A DNA stretch of 49,323 nucleotides from Acidobacteriota bacterium (GTDB lineage: Bacteria > Acidobacteriota > Vicinamibacteria > Vicinamibacterales > CAVVIG01): positions 1-49,323 of the forward strand of contig JAGWRA010000123.1 in assembly GCA_028876655.1 (NCBI GenBank), written 5' to 3'. Shown here in pieces: positions 43,913 through 49,323 of this stretch (positions within the stretch are counted from its first letter, which is position 1; each line of letters opens with the position of its first letter). Below the pieces are notes generated by a model. It did no database searches. It had not been told where the DNA came from and saw nothing but the letters and a program-made list of their open reading frames with translations. The translations under genes were made by a program, and so were the position numbers.

Positions 43913-45006
43913 TGCGATACGGATACTGGTTGCCGGTCTTCGGCGGATGGCTGCGAAACGTGGAGAACGAGCAGATGGAGGCGAGCTGGGACTACGTTCG
44001 CTACCTCGCGATGCGCAGCGAGACGCTCGGGTTCGACCTCACGCTGATCGCCGAACTGAACCTCAACGACATCAAGGGCGCTGGCGCGCCCGCGCTGGAT
44101 GCCTGGTCGACGGCCGCGGCGCTTGCGGCGGTGACGCGGCGACTCGAGCTGATGGTCGCCGTGCGGCCGACCTTCCACGAGCCGGCTCTGTTCGCGAGGC
44201 AGGCGGCGAACATCGATCGGATCAGCGGCGGCCGGCTGTCGCTGAACGTCGTCTCGGCCTGGTGGGCGGACGAAGCGCGGCAGTACGGCATTGCGTTCGA
44301 TCGGCACGATGATCGCTACCGCCGGACGGCCGAGTGGCTGGAGGTCGTCGACGGCCTCTGGCATCACGAGCGGTTCACCTTCACCGGCCAGTACTACCGG
44401 ACGGAGGAGGCCGTCGTCGAACCGAAGCCGCTGTCGCGACCCCGGCCGACGATCTACGCGGGCGGCGAATCCGAGGCGGCGAAGACGATGATCGCGGCGC
44501 GGTGCGACGCCTACGTGATGCACGGGGATCCTCCGGATCGGATTGGGCCGAAGGTCACCGACATGCAGCAGCGGCGCGCGCAGGCCGGCCAGGCGCCGAT
44601 GACCTACGGCATGGCAGCCTACGTCATCCTGCGCGAGACGGAGCGCGAGGCCCGCGAGGAGCTGCAGCGGATCACCAACGTGCACGAGTACGCGGCCGGC
44701 TATCACAACTACCAGCAGTGGCTGGCCAACACGAAGCTCGAGCAGCAGGTGTCGCTCGAGGACTACTCCGTCTCGAATCGAGGGCTGCGTGCCGGACTGG
44801 TCGGCACGCACGAGCAGGTCGCCGAGCGGATTGACGCGTTCAGGCGCGCCGGCATCGACCTGCTGCTGCTGCAGTGCAGCCCGCAGGTGGAGGAGATGGA
44901 TCGATTCGCGAGCACGATCATCGCCAGCGAGCGGCCGCACGGGTCCGGCGCGTGGGCCATCGGGCAACCGCGGGCGCCCGTGTCGTCGGAGAACGCGGCC
45001 CAGTGA
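43912..45006 (+). CDS. LLM-class flavin-dependent oxidoreductase (SsuD-like)
   Basis: 364 residues from ATG 43912, overlapping the previous stop. A bacterial-luciferase-like TIM barrel with FDLTLIAELNLND, RLELMVAVRPTFHEPALFARQAANIDRISGGRLSLNVVSAW, GIAFDRHDDRYRRTAEWLEVV and PTIYAGGESEAA. These are closest to FMNH2-dependent monooxygenases of the alkanesulfonate/dialkyl-sulfone group. Linking with an ATP-grasp and an old-yellow enzyme suggests a small-molecule pathway. The stop overlaps the next start (GTGA). Confidence 0.9.
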   Translation: MRYGYWLPVFGGWLRNVENEQMEASWDYVRYLAMRSETLGFDLTLIAELNLNDIKGAGAPALDAWSTAAALAAVTRRLELMVAVRPTFHEPALFARQAANIDRISGGRLSLNVVSAWWADEARQYGIAFDRHDDRYRRTAEWLEVVDGLWHHERFTFTGQYYRTEEAVVEPKPLSRPRPTIYAGGESEAAKTMIAARCDAYVMHGDPPDRIGPKVTDMQQRRAQAGQAPMTYGMAAYVILRETEREAREELQRITNVHEYAAGYHNYQQWLANTKLEQQVSLEDYSVSNRGLRAGLVGTHEQVAERIDAFRRAGIDLLLLQCSPQVEEMDRFASTIIASERPHGSGAWAIGQPRAPVSSENAAQ

Positions 45007-46109
45007 GCGCGAACCCTGCGGCGGGCGGGTTGTTCCGGCCGGGCATCCTGTCCCGCTTCACGGTGCCGCACCGGATCGTGATGGCGCCGCTGACGCGCAA
45101 CCGGGCCGGCGCCGACGGGGTGCCCTCGGTGCTCGCGGTGGACTACTACGCGCAACGGGCCTCGGCCGCGCTCATCGTCAGCGAGTCGACCTCCGTGTCG
45201 GCCTCCGGGGTCGGCTATCCCCGAACGCCGGCTCTCTTCACGGACGCCCAGGTCGAGGGATGGCGGGTCGTCACTGAGGCCGTGCACGGCCGTGGCGGCC
45301 GCATCTTCGCGCAGTTGTGCCACAACGGTCGCGTGTCCCATCCGTCGTTTCACGCGGGCGTGTTGCCGGTCGCTCCGTCGGCGATCGCACCGCCGGGGCA
45401 GGCGATGACCACGGAGGGACTGCAGCCGTTTCGCGTGCCGCGCGCCCTGACAGCGGCCGAAGTGGAAGGGACGGTGGAGCAGTTCGCCGCCGCCGCGTCG
45501 AGAGCGATGGCGGCCGGATTCGATGGCGTGGAGATCCACGGCGCCAGTGGCTTCCTGGTCGACCAGTTCCTGAGGGACGGATCGAATCGGCGGACGGACC
45601 GCTACGGTGGGTCGATCGAGAAGCGAGCCAGGTTCCTGCTGGACGTCGTCGAAGCGGTGGGCGAGCGGTGCGGGTTCGACCGGGTCGGCGTCCGCCTGTC
45701 GCCGCTCAGTCACGTGAACGGCATGTTCGACTCGACGCCCTGGGAGACGTTCGCGTTCGCTGCCGCGACGTTGAACACCGCCGGCCTGGCCTATCTGCAC
45801 CTGATGCGGCGAAACGACGCGGCCGGCACGCCGCAGCACTTCCGCATCGAGAACCTGCGCCGGTACTACCGCGGCGTGCTCGTGATGAACGGCGGCTACG
45901 ACCGCGCGAGCGGCGACGAGGCGATCCGGACGGGCGAGGTCGACTTCATCTCGTACGGCACGGCGTTTCTCGCCAATCCGGATCTGCCCGAGCGGTTGCG
46001 GCGGGGCGCCCCGCTGAATGCACCTGACAAGGCGACGTTCTACACGGGCGGTGCGCGCGGATATCTGGACTATCCGGCGCTGGCGCACGACACCTCACCG
46101 GGCGGCTGA
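45003..46109 (+). CDS. Old yellow enzyme-family NADH:flavin oxidoreductase
   Basis: GTG 45003 gives 368 residues, replacing the track's longer frame. OYE features: RIVMAPLTRNRA, the His/Asn pair region QLCHNGRVSHPS, and EIHGASGFLVDQFLRDGSNRRTDRYGGSIEKR. It reduces activated alkenes with FMN and NAD(P)H; it is close to the NemA/12-oxophytodienoate reductase group. It is the third coupled gene after the ATP-grasp and LLM genes. Its 3' end overlaps a D-aminoacylase remnant. Confidence 0.9.
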   Translation: MSANPAAGGLFRPGILSRFTVPHRIVMAPLTRNRAGADGVPSVLAVDYYAQRASAALIVSESTSVSASGVGYPRTPALFTDAQVEGWRVVTEAVHGRGGRIFAQLCHNGRVSHPSFHAGVLPVAPSAIAPPGQAMTTEGLQPFRVPRALTAAEVEGTVEQFAAAASRAMAAGFDGVEIHGASGFLVDQFLRDGSNRRTDRYGGSIEKRARFLLDVVEAVGERCGFDRVGVRLSPLSHVNGMFDSTPWETFAFAAATLNTAGLAYLHLMRRNDAAGTPQHFRIENLRRYYRGVLVMNGGYDRASGDEAIRTGEVDFISYGTAFLANPDLPERLRRGAPLNAPDKATFYTGGARGYLDYPALAHDTSPGG

Positions 46110-46425
46110 GTCCTGCTTCGTCCGGCCCCCGTCCATCCCCGTCCGTGCAGCGGGCGTCCCGCCGCCTTGCCGGTCAGCCGCCCGTGCGCGAACTCCAGTT
46201 GCCCGTTCACCAGGACGTCCTCGATGCCCGTCGACCGGGCATCGGGCCGCTGGTGCGTCGACATGTCCTTCACGGTCGCAGGATTGAACACGGTGATGTC
46301 TGCGTAGAACCCAGGCTTCAGCAGGCCGCGGTCGGCGAGGTGCTCGCGCTGGGCCGGCAGCGACGTCATCTTGCGAATCGCCTCGCTCAGCGGCACGAGG
46401 TGGCGTTCGCGCACGAAGCCGCGCC
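46095..46425 (-). pseudogene. Truncated N-acyl-D-amino-acid deacylase (D-aminoacylase) C-terminus
   Basis: The reverse frame reads LVPLSEAIRKMTSLPAQREHL, then DRGLLKPGFYADITVFNP and EDVLVNGQLEFAHGRLTG, which closely match the C-terminal ~100 residues of D-aminoacylases. The rest, with the metal-site histidines, is missing. Homology stops near 46425, where an IS481-type segment begins on the other strand. It looks like a deletion or insertion breakpoint. The fragment cannot be active. Confidence 0.8.
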
Positions 46426-46643
46426 ATGTCTGGATCAACGGCTTCGTCGAGCGCCTGCAGAAGACCATCCTGCACGAGCACGGGCGCATTGCGTTCCGCC
46501 GACAGTACTTCACCAGCCGGCGATCGCTGCAGGGCTCGCTGGACGGCTTTCTGCAGTTCTACAACTACGAACGGACGCATCGAGGCTACCGTCTTCGCGG
46601 CCGGACGCCCGCCACCGTCTTTCACGGCGCGGTCGTCGCATGA
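46425..46643 (+). mobile_element. IS481-type transposase 3' remnant
   Basis: In frame from ~46425: WINGFVERLQKTILHEH and, after a gap, YNYERTHRGYRLRGRTPATVFH, ending at 46643. This is the C-terminal part of an IS481/integrase-core transposase, including the conserved late glutamate region (NGFVERL). The N-terminus, earlier DDE residues and inverted repeats are not seen. It abuts the truncated D-aminoacylase. Confidence 0.75.
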
Positions 46644-46774
46644 ACCCGTGGTGGAAAGTGTCAACACCTTTACGAAACTGGACACACTGGACACGATCGT
46701 CTCCAGAAACGGTTTGAATACCGGTAGCGTTGAGATGTTCGGCGCGAACCCGAGCACCGGTGGCGCCGAGTGTG

Positions 46775-46780
46775 CTAGTA
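46775..46780 (+). promoter_or_regulatory. -10 candidate for the btuB leader
   Basis: TAGTAT preceded by TGTGC, about 15 bases before the riboswitch start. No -35 is clear. Confidence 0.35.
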
Positions 46781-46784
46781 TCGC

Positions 46785-46975
46785 ACCTTGCCTTGGGTGC
46801 CCACGAGGGCGTAACAGGGAAGTCCGGTGAAAATCCGGCGCGGTCCCGCCACTGTGAGTGAAGGCGCGTCGCTTCGATAAGCCACTCGACACATCAGTCG
46901 GGGAAGGCGAAGCGGCCGGCGAACGGGTCAGCCCGTCCGCTCCTTTCCGAGCCAGGAGACCTACCCAGGGGTTCT
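46785..46975 (+). ncRNA. Cobalamin riboswitch (btuB leader)
   Basis: All main conserved parts are present in order: GGTGCC, GGGAAGTCCGGTGAAAATCC, CCCGCCACTGTGA, AGCCACTC, GGGGAAGGCG, and the B12 box GAGCCAGGAGACCTACC. It is on the plus strand and ends ~120 bases before the btuB ATG. This is a very standard example. Confidence 0.95.
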
Positions 46976-47095
46976 GCGGTCGACCTTCTGCGACGACAGA
47001 AGGTGTGCACTGGAACCTTCGGCCTCCGGCCGTCCTTCCACGCGCCCTGCTGTCGCCGACGTCGGTTTGCCGCTTCGCCCGCGGAGGCCGACATC

Positions 47096-49323
47096 ATGCT
47101 GCGCACGCTCCTGTTACGTTCTGTTTTTCGTTTCCTTTCGACCCTCGTTGTTACCTCGTTGTTCTTCCCGCTGGCCGCTGCCCAGGCTGCGTCAGCACCA
47201 TCCATCAGCGGCGCCGTGCTCGATTCGCTTGGCGCGCGTGTGCCAGGCGCGGCCGTCACGCTGTTGAACCACGGGCAGCGTGTCGCGGACGTGGTGTCGG
47301 ATCCGACGGGGGCCTTCGCCTTTCAAGCCGTCAAGGAAGGACGGTATCAGCTCTCCGTCCGCGCCCGCGGATTCGCGTCGCGGACGGTCGATCCCTTCTT
47401 CATCGCCGCCGGTGCCCGCCTCGTCATCAACGTGACCCTGCAGGCCGGACTGCAGGAGCACGTCGTGGTGACCGCCGCCGCGGATGCCGTCCCCTCGTCG
47501 CAGGTCGGTGCGTCGGTCACCGTCATCGACCACGACACACTCCGCACCCTCGCCACGCCCGACGTGCTCGAGGCGCTTCGGCTGGTCCCGGGACTGAACG
47601 TCGTGCAGACAGGCCCGCGCGGAGGCACGACGTCGGTCTCCGTGCGCGGCGGTGAATCGGACTTCAATAAGGTCCTGATCGACGGCGTACCCGCGAACGA
47701 CATCGGCGGCGCGTTCGATTTCTCAGACCTGACGACCACCGGCGTGGACCGCGTCGAGGTGCTCCGCGATCCGAACAGCGTGTTGTACGGCAGCGATGCG
47801 CTGACGGGCGTCATCAGCGTGGCAACCGAGCGCGGGCACACCAGGATCCCCGAACTGTCGGCCGCCATCGATGGCGGGACATTCGGCACGCTGCGGCAGG
47901 ATCTGTCGCTTGGCGGCGCGGTTGGCCGGCTGGACTACTTTTCAGCCTTCTCGCACCTCGACACCGACAATCAGGTGCCGAACAACGCCTATCACAACAA
48001 CACGTTCGCGGGTCGCTATGGCTGGGCCGTCGGCAGCGGGACCGACTTGAGCGTGACCGTGCGGCACACGGGCAGCCGATACGGCAGCCCCAACGCCATT
48101 GATCTGTATGGGATCCCGGACGATTCCTCGCAGAGGGCCGACGCGACGTACGTGGGTGCCACGCTGCAGTCACAGCTCACGCCCCGCTGGCAGACAACCT
48201 TGCGCTTCGCATCGATGGACGAGGGGTATCACAGCGTCAATCCGTCACCCACCGGTCAGCCGTTCGACCCCTTCGGCTACGGCGCGAATTATCTGGGGCA
48301 CGTCGTCACGATCGAGGGCGCCAACGGATACTCGGTGACGGGCCAGGCCATCCTCGACTACGGCGGCACGTATCCCGAGCTGTACGACGCCGGGACGACC
48401 CGCCAATCGGGCTACGCGCAGGCGAGCGGTCACCTCACCCACTGGCTGGATCTCGCGGTCGGCACCCGCATCGAGCACGAAGCGGGCTCGAGCGCGTACC
48501 AGGGGGTACGCTCGGCGGCCGATCGCACCAATGCCGGTGCGTTCGCCGAGGTTCGGACGACGCGGCATCGGGTATTCGCGAGCGCTGGCCTGGGATACGA
48601 CCACGACGCGATCTTCAAGTCGGCGGTGACCCCGCGGGTGTCCGTGGCCGTCTACCTGCGCGAACCGTCGTCGACAGCGGCGTTCGGCGCGACGAAGCTC
48701 AGCTTCAACGCCGGCACCGGCATCAAGGCGCCGAGCGTCGCCCAGGAATTGTCGTCACTCGACGCGCTCGTCCAGGGGCTTCCGGCCGGTTCGCGACCCG
48801 TGGGCGCGGCCGAACTGTCGCCGATCGGTCCCGAGCGCAGCCGCAGTTTCGACGTCGGCCTCGAGCAGGGGTTCTGGGGAGGCCGGGCGCGGGTCCGGAT
48901 CTCGTACTTCCGTAACCGGTTCTCGGACCTGATCGAGTACGTCAGCGCGAGCGTCCTGCCGCAACTCGGTATTCCTGCCGCTGTCGCCGCCGCGACCGGA
49001 TACGGCGCGTACGTGAACTCGTCGTCCTACTGGGCACACGGCGTCGAGCTGTCGGGCGAGGTGGCGGTCGGGCCGTTCGTCCGGATCCAGGGTTCGTACA
49101 CGCACCTGCGGGCGGTGGTCACCCGATCGTTCGCCAGTAGCGCGCTCGCACCGGCGTACAACCCGGCGTTTCCCGACATCCCGATCGGCGCCTACGGTCC
49201 CCTGGTGGGCGCCGCCCCGTTCCGCCGGCCGGCCAATACAGGAAGCCTGCTGGTCATGCTGACGAAGGATCGGTTGCAGCTGGCGCTGGCAGGCGACTTC
49301 GTCGGCAAGTCCGACGACAGCAC
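47096..49323 (+). CDS. btuB: TonB-dependent vitamin B12 receptor, partial
   Basis: The ATG at 47096 starts a frame open to the window end (742 codons), which explains its absence from the track. Order: signal peptide (FLSTLVVTSLFFPLAAAQA), CarboxypepD_reg-like beta domain (ISGAVLDSLGARVPGAAVTLL to ~110), plug with VTVIDHDTL and RVEVLRDPNSVLYGSDALTGVISV, then the beta-barrel. BtuB is inferred from the B12 riboswitch directly upstream; corrinoid binding residues were not checked. The C-terminal strands lie beyond the window. Confidence 0.9.
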   Translation, partial: MLRTLLLRSVFRFLSTLVVTSLFFPLAAAQAASAPSISGAVLDSLGARVPGAAVTLLNHGQRVADVVSDPTGAFAFQAVKEGRYQLSVRARGFASRTVDPFFIAAGARLVINVTLQAGLQEHVVVTAAADAVPSSQVGASVTVIDHDTLRTLATPDVLEALRLVPGLNVVQTGPRGGTTSVSVRGGESDFNKVLIDGVPANDIGGAFDFSDLTTTGVDRVEVLRDPNSVLYGSDALTGVISVATERGHTRIPELSAAIDGGTFGTLRQDLSLGGAVGRLDYFSAFSHLDTDNQVPNNAYHNNTFAGRYGWAVGSGTDLSVTVRHTGSRYGSPNAIDLYGIPDDSSQRADATYVGATLQSQLTPRWQTTLRFASMDEGYHSVNPSPTGQPFDPFGYGANYLGHVVTIEGANGYSVTGQAILDYGGTYPELYDAGTTRQSGYAQASGHLTHWLDLAVGTRIEHEAGSSAYQGVRSAADRTNAGAFAEVRTTRHRVFASAGLGYDHDAIFKSAVTPRVSVAVYLREPSSTAAFGATKLSFNAGTGIKAPSVAQELSSLDALVQGLPAGSRPVGAAELSPIGPERSRSFDVGLEQGFWGGRARVRISYFRNRFSDLIEYVSASVLPQLGIPAAVAAATGYGAYVNSSSYWAHGVELSGEVAVGPFVRIQGSYTHLRAVVTRSFASSALAPAYNPAFPDIPIGAYGPLVGAAPFRRPANTGSLLVMLTKDRLQLALAGDFVGKSDDS

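Overview
The window looks like a chromosomal segment of a high-GC acidobacterium, probably of the Vicinamibacteria (subdivision 6) type. This is inferred from base composition, gene content (futalosine-type MqnD, a CarboxypepD_reg-like TonB receptor, DUF4097 and SIMPL proteins) and period-7 intergenic repeats, not from a marker gene. About 50 genes are supported, in short operons with many 4-base start/stop overlaps.

Layout. 1-200: tandem 79-bp repeat. 205-5505: argG-argH, a Cys-motif/RG-rich protein, fabI, a BON protein and a ferredoxin-NADP-reductase-like protein. 5607-12456: a membrane HD-GYP/GAF/GGDEF protein, a deoxyhypusine-synthase-like enzyme, a DUF5615 PIN-like protein, nagA and a DUF4097 protein. 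12622-16730: queC/queD, a HAD phosphatase, a receiver-only regulator, a DtxR/MntR repressor and ubiE/menG. 16690-21070: a decayed metallo-beta-lactamase remnant, a hypothetical gene, a CaiB/BaiF CoA-transferase, a probable UGA-encoded selenocysteine glutaredoxin missed by the ORF track, and hom with an aminotransferase. 21231-27402: SIMPL and ICMT-like proteins, then a sulfur cluster (cysM, JAMM peptidase, sulfur-carrier/MoeB/rhodanese fusion, Rrf2 regulator, cysteine desulfurase). 27434-30593: a secreted hypothetical, mqnD and a membrane glycosyltransferase-like protein. 30627-35340: a B12-riboswitch-controlled uptake/salvage operon (btuD, btuC, btuF, a DUF71 ATPase, a signal-less BtuF-like protein). 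35576-39475: nadA, sod, moeA, moaB. 39604-42950: tRNA-Arg with an integrase, an excisionase-like gene and a gene-poor remnant. 42953-46109: coupled ATP-grasp, LLM flavin oxidoreductase and old-yellow-enzyme genes. 46095-46643: a truncated D-aminoacylase next to an IS481-type remnant. 46785-49323: a second B12 riboswitch and a btuB-like receptor that runs off the window.

How genes work together. The sulfur cluster resembles a CysM/CysO/Mec cysteine route: the desulfurase and rhodanese supply sulfur, the E1-like domain activates the carrier, CysM uses the thiocarboxylate and the JAMM peptidase releases product. Two near-identical Rrf2/IscR-like boxes lie on the cysM and rrf2 promoters. The two B12 riboswitches probably co-ordinate outer-membrane (BtuB) and inner-membrane (BtuCDF) uptake.

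The most notable signal is at 18650-18934. A glutaredoxin fold has in-frame UGA in the first position of its CxxC motif (UxxC). It has a good ribosome binding site, and a long hairpin that fits a bacterial SECIS element starts at the UGA itself.
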